64,000 bases of DNA from Blautia hydrogenotrophica DSM 10507 (GTDB lineage: Bacteria; Bacillota; Clostridia; Lachnospirales; Lachnospiraceae): the NCBI RefSeq assembly GCF_034356035.1, contig NZ_CP136423.1, forward strand, positions 3,100,001 through 3,164,000, written 5' to 3'. Within the stretch, counting starts at the first letter, position 1. Each line of letters opens with the position of its first letter. Shown piece by piece: positions 8,743 to 17,740 of this stretch. The translations under genes and the position numbers were made by a program. Under the pieces are notes generated by a model that saw only the letters and a list, made by a program, of their open reading frames with translations, had not been told where the DNA came from and did not search any database.

Positions 8743-9987
8743 ATGGATATCACACAACGATTCCTCAAATACGTCTCACAAAACACCCAGTCAGATCCTC
8801 TCTCTGACACCTTTCCTTCCAGCCCCTCTCAGCTTATCTTCGCAGATCTGCTGGCTGAAGAAATGAAATCCATAGGGATTTCTCAGGTAAACAGAGATGA
8901 AAATGGCTATGTCTATGGTCTTATTCCCGCCACTGTCCCTGATTCAAAGGGTGCAACCCTGGCTTTTCTGGCCCACATGGACACAGCACCGGACGCCTCA
9001 GGCGAAGCCGTCAAGCCCCGTATTATCAGAAAATATAATGGAAAAAATATTTTATTGAATGATAAAGAAAATCTCATCATGAGCCCTGAGGATTTTCCAG
9101 ACCTGACCAAGTATATTGGCCAAGATCTGATCGTCACCGACGGAACCACTTTGCTAGGCGACGACAACAAGGCTGGAATCGCTGAAATTATGACTGCGGC
9201 AGAATATCTTTTGGCACATCCAGAAATTCCCCACGGCAATGTCTACCTGTGTTTCACACCGGATGAAGAAGTCGGAAAAGGCGTAGACTACATCAATCTA
9301 AAAAAACTTCCCGCTGACTTCGCCTACACTGTGGACGGCGGAGAAATCGGAGAAATAGAATATGAAAATTTCAATGCCGCTTCCGTCCAGATACAGATCA
9401 CCGGACTTTCCATCCATCCGGGTTCTGCCAAGGGAAAAATGAGAAACGCCTCCTCAATTGCCATGGAGTTCGACCAGATGCTCCCTCGTTTTGAAAAACC
9501 GGAAAACACGGAAGGCTACGAAGGCTTTATTCATTTAACGGGAATGCAAGGCTGCGTGGAAACCGCCTCCTTGGAATACATCATCCGTGACCACGACAGA
9601 GAACTGTTTGCAAAGAAAAAAGAAAGAATGCATAAAATCGCGGCGTACCTGAACGAAAAATATGTGGAAGGCACTGTGAAACTTGATATCACAGACTCCT
9701 ACTATAACATGAAAGAACAGATTATCCCCCATATGCATCTGGTGGAGAATGTTCTGAAGGTCTACGACAAGCTGAAAATCACGCCGAAGGTACAGCCAAT
9801 TCGCGGCGGTACAGATGGAGCAAGGCTTTCCTTCATGGGCTTGCCCTGCCCAAACCTGGGAACTGGCGGCCATAATTTTCACGGTCCTTACGAATTCGTC
9901 TGCATCCAGTCCATGGAAAAATCCGTGCAGGTACTCATAGAATTGTGCAAACTCTATTCCACAGACCAAGCTTTCCATTCTGTTTGA
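8743..9987 (+). CDS. pepT: Peptidase T (tripeptide aminopeptidase)
   Basis: This M20-family zinc metalloprotease releases N-terminal residues from tripeptides in the cytoplasm. The 414-residue protein has normal family length and the metal and catalytic motifs LAHMDTAPD, LGDDNKAG, FTPDEEVGKG and TVDGGEIGE. It also has the dimerisation-domain motif HPGSAKGKM and the terminal GGTDGARLS and GTGGHNFHG boxes. AGGAGG precedes the ATG. It may share a transcript with the HAD gene upstream, but the 132-nt gap leaves this open. Confidence 0.96.
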   Translation: MDITQRFLKYVSQNTQSDPLSDTFPSSPSQLIFADLLAEEMKSIGISQVNRDENGYVYGLIPATVPDSKGATLAFLAHMDTAPDASGEAVKPRIIRKYNGKNILLNDKENLIMSPEDFPDLTKYIGQDLIVTDGTTLLGDDNKAGIAEIMTAAEYLLAHPEIPHGNVYLCFTPDEEVGKGVDYINLKKLPADFAYTVDGGEIGEIEYENFNAASVQIQITGLSIHPGSAKGKMRNASSIAMEFDQMLPRFEKPENTEGYEGFIHLTGMQGCVETASLEYIIRDHDRELFAKKKERMHKIAAYLNEKYVEGTVKLDITDSYYNMKEQIIPHMHLVENVLKVYDKLKITPKVQPIRGGTDGARLSFMGLPCPNLGTGGHNFHGPYEFVCIQSMEKSVQVLIELCKLYSTDQAFHSV

Positions 9988-9993
9988 AATCTA

Positions 9994-10048
9994 CACCGCA
10001 ATACTGCGGCGGGGTGCGTCAGCAATATTTTCATCTCCGCCGCAGTGC
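9994..10048. repeat. GC-rich inverted repeat after pepT
   Basis: ACTGCGGCGG and CCGCCGCAGT form perfect 10-bp arms around about 26 nt. No T-tract follows, so it is not a typical terminator. The same CCGCCGCAGTGC module occurs in the family A repeats at 6.8 and 42.5 kb, so this is probably a fragment of that repeat family. Confidence 0.6.
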
Positions 10049-10062
10049 GATCATCCTACCTC

Positions 10063-11859
10063 TCAGCTGCACTTCAACGGTCTAGTATATTCTCTTAGCC
10101 ATTGGGTCTCCTCTTCGTTCAGGTAAGGAGAAATCTTCTCAAACACCTGACTGTGATATGCGTTCAGGTACTCCACATCCTTTGGAGTCATAAGAGAGAC
10201 CTCAATGCCGTCCAGATCAATGGGCACAAACGTCACAAACTCAAAACCCATAAACTGCCCGTACTCATTTTTTTCCAGCCTCTTGCAAAGCAATAGATTT
10301 TCTGTCCGGATTCCATGGCTGCCCTCCACGTACATTCCTGGTTCATCCGAGGTCAGCATTCCTTCCATCAAGACCTCTCCCGCCAGGTTCTTTGGTGTTG
10401 TCCTCCGATGTATTCCGGTGGGTCTCTCATGCACATTTAAAAGATAGCCAACTCCGTGGCCTGTCCCATGATTGAAGTCCAAACCGCGCTCCCAAAGAGG
10501 CCCTCGTGCCAGACAGTCTAGGCTCATACCATAAGTCCCTTCCGTAAACTGCGCATTTCCCAGGCGCAGCATTCCCATAGCCACCAAAGTGAAATGCTCC
10601 CGTTCCTCTTGCGTAAGTTCCCCTAAGACGATCGTCCTTGTAATATCTGTAGTTCCCTCATAGTACTGACCGCCGGAATCTACCAGATACAACCCCCTTG
10701 GCTGTAACTCCTGGTGATGCTCCTCGTCAGCCTGATAGTGACACATCGCAGCATTGGCGCCATAAGCCGAGATCGTGCCAAAGCTGGGTTCCAGATAGCC
10801 TTCCTGTTCCTTGCGCAGACTCTCTAGCTTGTCGGCTGCGCTAATTTCATCTATAGGAATTTTTCCTATATTATTTTTCACCCAATAGAGAAACCTGGTA
10901 ACCGCCACTCCGTCCTTGATATGAGCTCGTCGGATATTCTCCATCTCTGTCTCGTTCTTTATTGCCTTTGCCCAGGTGGTTGGATTCATCCGGTCAATCA
11001 CCACATTGGAATCATCCAGACTCTGACACAAGGTGTAGTTGACACAAGATTTTTCCAATAAAATCCGTTCTCCGCGCAGGCTTTTTACAAACTCATAGAC
11101 CTCTTCATAAGGTTGCAGCCGTACTCCTAGACTTTCCAGATATTCTTTCATCTGACAGTTCACTGCCTGCGGCTGAATAAATAGAAGACAGTTTTGTTTT
11201 GTAACCACAAAATAGCTGAGCACCACAGGATTACAGGGAATATCGTTCCCTCGAATATTCAGCAACCACACAATATCGTCCAGAGTTGTCAGCAGATGTG
11301 CAGTGGCCCCTGCCCCTTCCATACTCTCTCTTAGCTCTAGAAGTTTAGCCTTTGCGCTCTTTCCCGCATACTTCTCATCCAAAACCCAGATTTCCCCGCT
11401 GGACAGCTCAGGCCGTCCCTCCCAGATCTCTCCCACCAGATCTCTGTCATACAAGAGAGTAATTCCTTTGGGTCTTAGCTCCTCCTGAAGTCCCTGGGCA
11501 AAAAGCTGATTGACCACCTTTCCGTCGAATCCCAGAGCTCCGCCTTGGGGAAGCTTCTCTTTTAAATATTCCTCCACTGTGGGAACTCCCTGTTCCCCCA
11601 TTTTCATCAAACGAATCCCGCTCTCCTTAAGCTGCTGCGCAGCCTGTACGAAATATCTGCCGTCTGTCCAAAGACACGCCTCATCCTCTGTAATCACAGC
11701 TGTGCCCGCCGAGCCGGTAAAGCCTGTAATATATTCTCTGCACTTGAAATACGGACCTACATATTCCGATTCATGGTAATCCGCAGTGGGAACCAGGTAA
11801 GCATCCATCCGGCACTCCCGCATTTTAACCCTAAGTCTCTCCAATCTTTGTGGAATCAT
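10063..11859 (-). CDS. Xaa-Pro aminopeptidase (M24B), long form
   Basis: This metallopeptidase removes an N-terminal residue that precedes proline. At 598 residues it matches the long three-domain form: two creatinase-like N-terminal domains (about 1-300) and a C-terminal pita-bread domain (about 310-540). The metal-ligand motifs VDSGGQYYEGTTDITRT, HGTGHGVG, DEPGMY and RTENLLL are all present, so it should be active. It is cytoplasmic, with no signal peptide. It is convergent with pepT, and the two together suggest peptide scavenging. Confidence 0.95.
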   Translation of the reverse strand: MIPQRLERLRVKMRECRMDAYLVPTADYHESEYVGPYFKCREYITGFTGSAGTAVITEDEACLWTDGRYFVQAAQQLKESGIRLMKMGEQGVPTVEEYLKEKLPQGGALGFDGKVVNQLFAQGLQEELRPKGITLLYDRDLVGEIWEGRPELSSGEIWVLDEKYAGKSAKAKLLELRESMEGAGATAHLLTTLDDIVWLLNIRGNDIPCNPVVLSYFVVTKQNCLLFIQPQAVNCQMKEYLESLGVRLQPYEEVYEFVKSLRGERILLEKSCVNYTLCQSLDDSNVVIDRMNPTTWAKAIKNETEMENIRRAHIKDGVAVTRFLYWVKNNIGKIPIDEISAADKLESLRKEQEGYLEPSFGTISAYGANAAMCHYQADEEHHQELQPRGLYLVDSGGQYYEGTTDITRTIVLGELTQEEREHFTLVAMGMLRLGNAQFTEGTYGMSLDCLARGPLWERGLDFNHGTGHGVGYLLNVHERPTGIHRRTTPKNLAGEVLMEGMLTSDEPGMYVEGSHGIRTENLLLCKRLEKNEYGQFMGFEFVTFVPIDLDGIEVSLMTPKDVEYLNAYHSQVFEKISPYLNEEETQWLREYTRPLKCS

Positions 11860-11930
11860 TGTTCTACCTCCTTACATCTCTGATCTCAATATCTCCTTTT
11901 CTTCTTTGCAACCGGTTCTGTGCCGCTTGC

Positions 11931-12593
11931 TCACTGTCGCAGCCAAAAGCTATTTTTTTGAAAATCCAAAAGCCCTTCCCTCTTCATCTTTGACAGTTCG
12001 TTTGACATAGCGCTGCGCTCAATTCCCAGATAATCCGCCAGCTCTTGCCTGTTAAAAGGAATCTGAAATCTGGAATTTCCCGCTCGAAGGGCCTGGTCTG
12101 AGAGATAGGACAGAAGTTTCTCTCTAGTAGTTCTCTGCGTGATATACTCGATTTTCTGATTCAGAAGCAGAGCGTGGCCTGCCAGGGATTGCAGCAAATT
12201 TCTGATCAAACGCACATGAAAATCGCAGGCGGAAGTACAGCTATTGGTCACTCTCTGTACGTCCAGATACAGCACTTTGACTGGTTCTGTAGCCATAATG
12301 CTCATATTTAGAGGCTGCTGACGCAGGCAGGCAAACACCTCTCCAAAAATCTGTCCTTCCGGAATTCTCGCGAGAATACTCCGTTTCCCCCAGTAGTCTT
12401 CCTTTATCAGGTGGACCGAACCTTGTAGCACCAGCCCCATCTCCAACAGATGATCTCCATTTCGGTAAAGAAAGTCCTTCTTTTCATAGGAACGAATATG
12501 AGCCTGCAAACATTTCAGCATTGCCAATATCTCATCCTCCTCAATTCCCCGAAAGAGCACCGATCTCTTCATCACTGACAAATATTCTCTCAT
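11931..12593 (-). CDS. Crp/Fnr-family regulator, HcpR-like
   Basis: This 220-residue regulator has an N-terminal cyclic-nucleotide-binding-like domain (about residues 10-125) and a C-terminal winged helix (about 145-215, with RQELADYLGIERSAMSNELS as the recognition region). It has no Fnr-type N-terminal cysteine cluster. It is divergent from the ferredoxin-hcp pair. This is the position of HcpR-type regulators, which respond to nitric oxide and control hcp. That assignment is by context. The start at 12593 is preceded closely by AAGGAG; the annotatable upstream Met at 12623 is less likely. Confidence 0.85.
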   Translation of the reverse strand: MREYLSVMKRSVLFRGIEEDEILAMLKCLQAHIRSYEKKDFLYRNGDHLLEMGLVLQGSVHLIKEDYWGKRSILARIPEGQIFGEVFACLRQQPLNMSIMATEPVKVLYLDVQRVTNSCTSACDFHVRLIRNLLQSLAGHALLLNQKIEYITQRTTREKLLSYLSDQALRAGNSRFQIPFNRQELADYLGIERSAMSNELSKMKREGLLDFQKNSFWLRQ

Positions 12594-12606
12594 CTTTCTC
12601 CTTTTT

Positions 12607-12622
12607 TGTTGTAAAAACAACA
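12607..12622. promoter_or_regulatory. Palindromic operator candidate between the regulator and hcp operon
   Basis: TGTTGTAAAAACAACA is a perfect 6-4-6 inverted repeat, the geometry of Crp/Fnr-family sites. It lies in the 93-bp gap shared by the divergent regulator and ferredoxin-hcp genes, upstream of a TATACT-like -10 near 12640-12650. It is the natural candidate for regulator binding. Confidence 0.6.
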
Positions 12623-12686
12623 TCTATGTTTCTTTTCTTATACTATACTATAGCCATCCGAAAAAGAAAAGCCAAAAGGAGAACAT

Positions 12687-13370
12687 ATGATACGTAAAAT
12701 TATAAAGATCAATCAAGACTTATGCAATGGCTGCGGCGCCTGTGTCGCTGCTTGTCATGAAGGCGCAATCCAGATGGTAAACGGAAAGGCTGTTCTCACC
12801 CGCGAAGACTACTGTGATGGTCTAGGAGACTGTCTTCCCGCCTGTCCCACAGATGCGATCTCCTTCGAAGAGAGGGAAGCGCCTGCCTATGACGAGGCTG
12901 CTGTAAAAAAGGCGCAGGCAAAAAAAGCAAGTCCACTCCCCTGCGGATGTCCTGGAACTACGGCAAAGACTTTCACCCCCTCCCCCTGTTCGGCGACCGT
13001 CAGAAATACCAGTCAGCTTCGCCAATGGCCGGTACAGATCAAGCTTCTGCCTATCCAGGCTCCTTACTATGAACAGGCCGACCTCTTGATCGCCGCCGAC
13101 TGTACCGCCTACGCCTATGCGAATTTCCATCAGGATTTTATTCAGGGACACATCACCCTCGTAGGTTGTCCAAAGCTGGATTCTGTTGATTACGCAGAAA
13201 AGCTCACTGCAATCTTTCGGGAAAATCAAATCCGAAGCGTCACTGTCGCCCGCATGGAAGTCCCCTGCTGCGGCGGTCTGGAACACGCAGTCCGCACCGC
13301 CATCGCTGCCAGTGGCAGAGACATCCCCTTAAAAGTCGCAACCATCTCCACCCAAGGAGAATTATTATAA
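12687..13370 (+). CDS. 4Fe-4S ferredoxin-domain protein linked to hcp
   Basis: This 227-residue protein has two N-terminal iron-sulfur motifs, CNGCGACVAACHEGAI (about 13-28) and CDGLGDCLPACPTDAI (about 43-58). A linker with CGCPG and a C-terminal domain with conserved cysteines (VGCPKLD, VPCCGGLEHA) follow. It is often found next to hcp in Clostridia, where it probably passes electrons to Hcp. The 44-nt gap to hcp supports one transcript. The C-terminal domain function is unknown to me. Confidence 0.88.
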   Translation: MIRKIIKINQDLCNGCGACVAACHEGAIQMVNGKAVLTREDYCDGLGDCLPACPTDAISFEEREAPAYDEAAVKKAQAKKASPLPCGCPGTTAKTFTPSPCSATVRNTSQLRQWPVQIKLLPIQAPYYEQADLLIAADCTAYAYANFHQDFIQGHITLVGCPKLDSVDYAEKLTAIFRENQIRSVTVARMEVPCCGGLEHAVRTAIAASGRDIPLKVATISTQGELL

Positions 13371-13414
13371 AGTATATCCAGCAAATTTATAAATGCAAAC
13401 AGGAGGATTTTAAA

Positions 13415-14986
13415 ATGAGTCAGGAAATGTTTTGTTTTCAATGTGAACAGACAGCCGGATGTTCTGGCTGTACTAAAAAAACCGGTGTGTGCGGAAAATC
13501 CGCTGACACCGCTAAGCTTCAAGATGAGATTACAGGAGCGTTGATTGGCCTCGCCAAGTCTTTAGGGGAGAAACACGCTTCCAAAGAACAGATTCGCCTG
13601 ATGGTCGAAGGGTTGTTCTCGACACTTACCAATGTAAATTTTGACAATGACGATCTGAACAGACAGCTATCCAAGATACGCGGCGTGAAGGCTCTGCTGG
13701 CCGACGCAGCGCCAGATTATTCCATGGAGCTTCTCTGGAACGCTCAGGAGGACATTCGTTCCTTAAAATCCCTGATTTTGTTCGGATTAAGAGGTGTAGC
13801 CGCCTATGCTTATCACGCAACGGTGCTAGGTTACGAGGACGACACCGTCAACCAGTTCTTCTTTGAGGCTATGCGCCTGCTGTCCAAAGACGGAGGAATG
13901 AATGATTTTCTTCCTACGGTTCTGAAAGTAGGAGAAGTCAACCTAAAATGCATGGAGCTTCTAGACCGAGCCAACACCCAGACCTACGGAATCCCTTCCC
14001 CTGTCACAGTGCCTTTGAAGGTGGAAAAAGGGCCTTTCATCGTCATCTCCGGCCATGACCTGAGAGACTTAAAACTTTTGCTGGAACAGACCGAGGGAAG
14101 AGGAATCCAGATCTATACCCACGGTGAGATGCTCCCGGCCCACGCTTATCCAGAGCTGAAAAAATACAGTCACTTAAAGGGGAATTTCGGAACCGCATGG
14201 CAGAATCAGCAGAAAGAATTCGCTGATCTCCCCGCTCCGATTTTGTTTACAACCAACTGCCTGATGCCGCCAAAGAGCAGCTACCAGGACCGCGTATTTA
14301 CCACAGAGGTCGTCGCTTATCCTGGCATGGTTCACATCGGGGAAGACAAGGATTTCACACCTGTGATTGAGAAAGCCCTGGAACTTGGCGGGTACCGTGA
14401 GGACCAGAATTTTACTGGAATCAATGGCGGGACCCAAGTCACAACCGGCTTTGGACACCACACCATCTTATCTGTCGCTGACCAAGTCGCAGACGCAGTA
14501 AAATCCGGAGCCTTAAAGCATATTTTCCTGGTAGGCGGCTGCGACGGTGCGAGAGCCGGAAGAAACTACTATACAGAGTTCGTGCAGAAAACCCCGGCCG
14601 ATACTGCCGTACTGACTCTGGCCTGCGGCAAATACCGATTCAATGACCTGTCCTTGGGAACGATCGGCAGTCTGCCCCGCCTGATGGACATGGGACAGTG
14701 CAATGATGCCTATGGAGCAATCCGCGTGGCGTCAGCTTTGGCCGAAGTCTTCCAGTGCGGCGTAAATGAGCTTCCCTTGACTTTGGTTCTGTCCTGGTAC
14801 GAACAGAAGGCTGTCTGTATCCTGCTGACGCTTCTGCATCTTGGCATCCGCAACATCTATCTTGGCCCGAGCCTGCCGGCTTTCGTCTCTCCTAATGTGC
14901 TGAACTTCCTAGTAGAAAATTATCAGCTGACACCAATCAGTACTCCCGAGGAAGACCTGAAAAAAATTCTCAGCCCACAGGCATAA
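13415..14986 (+). CDS. hcp: Hydroxylamine reductase / hybrid cluster protein
   Basis: Hcp carries a hybrid Fe-S-O cluster. It reduces hydroxylamine in vitro and is known as an NO reductase and S-nitrosation factor under anaerobiosis. The 523-residue protein has the N-terminal cluster cysteines (C7, C10, C19, C26 in FCFQCEQTAGCSGCTK...VC). It also has hybrid-cluster motifs GINGGTQVTTGFGHH, GGCDGAR and ACGKYRFN, and the glutamate and cysteines near the C-terminus. An AGGAGG site precedes the ATG. With the upstream ferredoxin protein and divergent Crp/Fnr regulator it forms a nitrosative-stress module. Confidence 0.96.
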   Translation: MSQEMFCFQCEQTAGCSGCTKKTGVCGKSADTAKLQDEITGALIGLAKSLGEKHASKEQIRLMVEGLFSTLTNVNFDNDDLNRQLSKIRGVKALLADAAPDYSMELLWNAQEDIRSLKSLILFGLRGVAAYAYHATVLGYEDDTVNQFFFEAMRLLSKDGGMNDFLPTVLKVGEVNLKCMELLDRANTQTYGIPSPVTVPLKVEKGPFIVISGHDLRDLKLLLEQTEGRGIQIYTHGEMLPAHAYPELKKYSHLKGNFGTAWQNQQKEFADLPAPILFTTNCLMPPKSSYQDRVFTTEVVAYPGMVHIGEDKDFTPVIEKALELGGYREDQNFTGINGGTQVTTGFGHHTILSVADQVADAVKSGALKHIFLVGGCDGARAGRNYYTEFVQKTPADTAVLTLACGKYRFNDLSLGTIGSLPRLMDMGQCNDAYGAIRVASALAEVFQCGVNELPLTLVLSWYEQKAVCILLTLLHLGIRNIYLGPSLPAFVSPNVLNFLVENYQLTPISTPEEDLKKILSPQA

Positions 14987-15020
14987 CTTTCCGCGTGACA
15001 GCCTCTTGCCTGCAGCGCAA

Positions 15021-15230
15021 ATCCTCATGCCGCCTGTCGGCGACACCTCCAAAAAGTATAAGCTGCGGATTGCTCCGTGCATTGCACTCCCGCAATCCTG
15101 ACAGGCATTCGCACTCCGGCACATACGCCTGCGTGCTCATACCCGTTGCCCCGTCCAATGTCTGTGCGTCTCGGCAAGCAAGCTTGCCAGCCGCCCAGCT
15201 GTTGTCCGGGAGCTTATACAGTAAAAATAT
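15021..15230. repeat. Intergenic repeat, family C (single 157-bp unit plus flank)
   Basis: The unit at 15057-15213, running from 'tataagctgcgg' to 'gtccgggagc', recurs twice in tandem at 28327-28640. The flanks are shared too: 'ctgtcggcg...acctccaaaaag' upstream and 'ttatacagtaaaa' downstream. It holds several short self-complementary parts (GCAAGCAAGCTTGC) and no convincing gene. Confidence 0.9.
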
Positions 15231-15285
15231 TGCCGTCCCTATCCTGCGTTTTCCAAACACGTCGGACGGGGACGGCCTTTTCTTA
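15231..15285 (+). terminator. Possible terminator after hcp and repeat C
   Basis: GCCGTCCC (15231-15238) pairs with GGGGACGGC (15268-15276), and CTTTTCTT follows. The loop is long (about 29 nt), so confidence is moderate. Confidence 0.5.
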
Positions 15286-15300
15286 ACATAAACGCTTTCT

Positions 15301-15726
15301 CTAAGCCTGACGCCAGCTCATCGTTTCAGTCACTTCTTTCGTATCCGATTCTATCTCTTCTGAAATAATACAGAATCCCTCCCGCCGGTAAAATTCCACC
15401 GCCGCTTTGTTTTTTTGATACACATGAAGAGTCAGATCAGAATGACCTGCCTTGACATAATTCAGTAATTGTCTGCCAATACCGGCGCGGCGAAATTCTC
15501 TTTTCACAAAAATTCCGGCGATATAATTTCCCTGCATTCCAATGAATCCTTTTATCACTTCGTCCGCTTCAAAAACATAGACTTCCGCCTCCAAAAGCTG
15601 CTCCTGCACTGACTCAAAATTCGATTTCCAGTACTCCTTTGAAATAAATGGATGGGCGTCTTCATTTCCACTGAGCCATATTTCCATAACCAGTTCTAAA
15701 TCAGATTTCTGAAATTTTCGTACCAT
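15301..15726 (-). CDS. GNAT-family N-acetyltransferase
   Basis: This 141-residue GNAT-fold protein has the acetyl-CoA pyrophosphate-binding loop in VKREFRRAGIGRQLL (about 75-90) and the C-terminal VYQKNKAAVEFYRREGF motif (about 100-120). This length and pattern resemble small stand-alone acetyltransferases such as YjaB/YiaC. The acceptor is unknown. It is a single leftward gene between hcp and the MarR gene. Confidence 0.88.
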   Translation of the reverse strand: MVRKFQKSDLELVMEIWLSGNEDAHPFISKEYWKSNFESVQEQLLEAEVYVFEADEVIKGFIGMQGNYIAGIFVKREFRRAGIGRQLLNYVKAGHSDLTLHVYQKNKAAVEFYRREGFCIISEEIESDTKEVTETMSWRQA

Positions 15727-15790
15727 ATTTTATCTTCCTCCTAATGTTTTGCGGTACAATTAACGGCAATGCTACATAAATAAATGCGAT

Positions 15791-15858
15791 TGTCAAACGA
15801 TCACAATGCTTCGCAATACGCACAAACGATTGACAGACGTCTTAAAATCCTATATACT
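15791..15858 (+). promoter_or_regulatory. Promoter and possible operator of the marR-MATE operon
   Basis: TTGACA (15830-15835) and TATACT (15853-15858) are 17 nt apart. A nearly symmetric pair of motifs, TGTCAAaCG at 15791 and CGaTTGACA ending at 15835, brackets the -35 side and could be the site of the MarR protein encoded just downstream. Confidence 0.7.
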
Positions 15859-15894
15859 ATCAGTAGTTTACTTGTGAACCATAGGGAGGCGCTT

Positions 15895-16332
15895 ATGAAA
15901 AAAAATGTAGAATCCATGCTGGGATATTTTTCCCAAATCAGGCGTGTCTATGCCAATGAGATCAACCTAAGATTTCAGAATGAGAATTTCTCTCCCAATG
16001 AAATCTCTATCCTCATTTTACTCTCCAACAACGAATCAATCAACACCAGTAGCCAGCTCCGATTGATTCTGGGAGTCTCAAAAGGTCTGGTCAGCAGAAG
16101 CATCGACTCTCTTTTGTCCCGGGAGCTGATCTCCTGTGTCCAGGACCCTCATGACAGAAGAGTTCAGCGGATTCATCTCACCCAGAAAGCCGCGCCTGTC
16201 ATTCTCCGTCTAAACAAGGAAATCGCTGAGATCAACGAAGAATTGTTGGAAGATATTTCCGAAGAGGAGATCTCACAGATGGAGAGAACCATGAACAAAA
16301 TTCTGGAACGTTTTAAGGAAAAGGAGAACTGA
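15895..16332 (+). CDS. MarR-family transcriptional regulator
   Basis: This 145-residue winged-helix protein has its DNA-binding core at about residues 40-105, including TSSQLRLILGVSKGLVSRSIDSLLSR as helix-turn-helix and the wing DPHDRRVQRIHLT. I chose the ATG at 15895 because AGGGAGG lies before it and the promoter is just upstream. It stops 4 nt before the MATE transporter gene. It is therefore probably the local repressor of that efflux pump and of itself. Confidence 0.92.
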   Translation: MKKNVESMLGYFSQIRRVYANEINLRFQNENFSPNEISILILLSNNESINTSSQLRLILGVSKGLVSRSIDSLLSRELISCVQDPHDRRVQRIHLTQKAAPVILRLNKEIAEINEELLEDISEEEISQMERTMNKILERFKEKEN

Positions 16333-16336
16333 TAAA

Positions 16337-17740
16337 ATGAAACTGAAAATGTCTAGAGAAGTGGACTTAGGAAAAGAACCCGTCCGGCACCTACTATTTA
16401 TATTGGCTGTGCCGTCCATCACTTCCCAAGTCGTAAACGCACTCTATAACATGGTAGACCGTATGTATATCGGTCATATTGCTGAGGTGGGCTCCACAGC
16501 TTTGACCGGCGTCGGCGTGTGTTTCCCAATTATTATGATTGTCTCAGCTTTCGCTGCACTCATGGGCATGGGCGGAGCTCCTAGAGCCAGTATTTCTATG
16601 GGGAAAAAAGACAACGAGACCGCTGAAAAAATTATGGGAAACTGCTTCGCTGCCCTGATCGTCGTAGCTCTGCTTCTGACCACAGCAGTTCTGTTGTTTC
16701 GGGAACCTTTACTCTATCTGTTCGGTGCCAGTGAAAACACCATTGTGTATGCTGACAAATACATCCGCATCTATGCCATAGGCACCATTTTCGTTCAGCT
16801 AACTCTAGGGATGAATGCTTTCATCTCCGCCCAAGGCTTCTCGAAAATCAGTATGCTGACTGTCATCATCGGCGCTGTCACTAACATCGTCCTGGACCCT
16901 ATTTTCATCTTTGGATTGGGAATGGGTGTAGAAGGCGCGGCCCTGGCCACAATTTTATCCCAAGCGCTGAGCGCAGCCTGGGCAGTGAAATTCCTGTCTG
17001 GAAAGAACACAATATTGAGGCTAAAGAAGAAAAACTTTCGAATCAAGCCATCGATTCTGCTGCCCTGCGTGGCCTTAGGCGTCGCCCCCTTTACCATGCA
17101 GGCCACCGAGAGCATCCTGGTTCTCTGTTTTAATTCCTCTTTACTAAAATACGGCGGCGACTTGGCTGTGGGCGCGATGACCATCCTCTCTAGCGTCATG
17201 CAGTTTGCAATGCTGCCTCTACAGGGACTCACCCAGGGCGGACAACCAATCATCAGTTACAATTACGGGGCGCGTAACGCAGACAGGGTAAAACAAGCAT
17301 TCAAACTGCAGACTATCTGCGCGTTCGGCTATGCGACAATCCTGTGGGCTGCTATCCAGCTAGTTCCCTCCGCTTTTGTCGCAATCTTCACCAACGATCC
17401 GCAGTTGTCTGAAATTACCCAGTGGGCCCTTAGGGTATACATGGCCGGAGTTCTTCTGATGGGACTTCAAATTTCCTGCCAACAGAGCTTTATCGCCTTC
17501 GGAAATTCCAAAATCAGCGCTTTCCTTGCTGTTTTTCGTAAGATCGTACTTTTGATTCCGCTGATTTTCATTCTCCCGTCTTTTATGACCGACAAAGTCC
17601 TGGCTGTCTTCCTGGCCGAGCCTATCGCAGATATCATCGCCGTCATGACCACAGTTACGTTATTTGCTCTGGAATTTAAGAAAATCATGAAAGATCTGCG
17701 CAGTGACCCAAATCCTTCTGAGTCTCTCTCGCGCAGCTAA
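16337..17740 (+). CDS. MATE-family multidrug/Na+ antiporter
   Basis: This 467-residue protein has about 12 membrane helices arranged as two MatE repeats (about residues 15-180 and 240-400). MATE pumps expel cationic drugs or metabolites using Na+ or H+ gradients. It is translationally close-coupled to the MarR gene upstream (4-nt gap). Its last 4 nt overlap tail-to-tail with the SRAP gene on the other strand. Confidence 0.94.
   Translation: MKLKMSREVDLGKEPVRHLLFILAVPSITSQVVNALYNMVDRMYIGHIAEVGSTALTGVGVCFPIIMIVSAFAALMGMGGAPRASISMGKKDNETAEKIMGNCFAALIVVALLLTTAVLLFREPLLYLFGASENTIVYADKYIRIYAIGTIFVQLTLGMNAFISAQGFSKISMLTVIIGAVTNIVLDPIFIFGLGMGVEGAALATILSQALSAAWAVKFLSGKNTILRLKKKNFRIKPSILLPCVALGVAPFTMQATESILVLCFNSSLLKYGGDLAVGAMTILSSVMQFAMLPLQGLTQGGQPIISYNYGARNADRVKQAFKLQTICAFGYATILWAAIQLVPSAFVAIFTNDPQLSEITQWALRVYMAGVLLMGLQISCQQSFIAFGNSKISAFLAVFRKIVLLIPLIFILPSFMTDKVLAVFLAEPIADIIAVMTTVTLFALEFKKIMKDLRSDPNPSESLSRS

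Noticed and set aside
14909..15291. Frames of 69-98 codons in the gap after hcp
   Set aside because: They lie in repeat family C and a terminator, with no ribosome site or conserved features.
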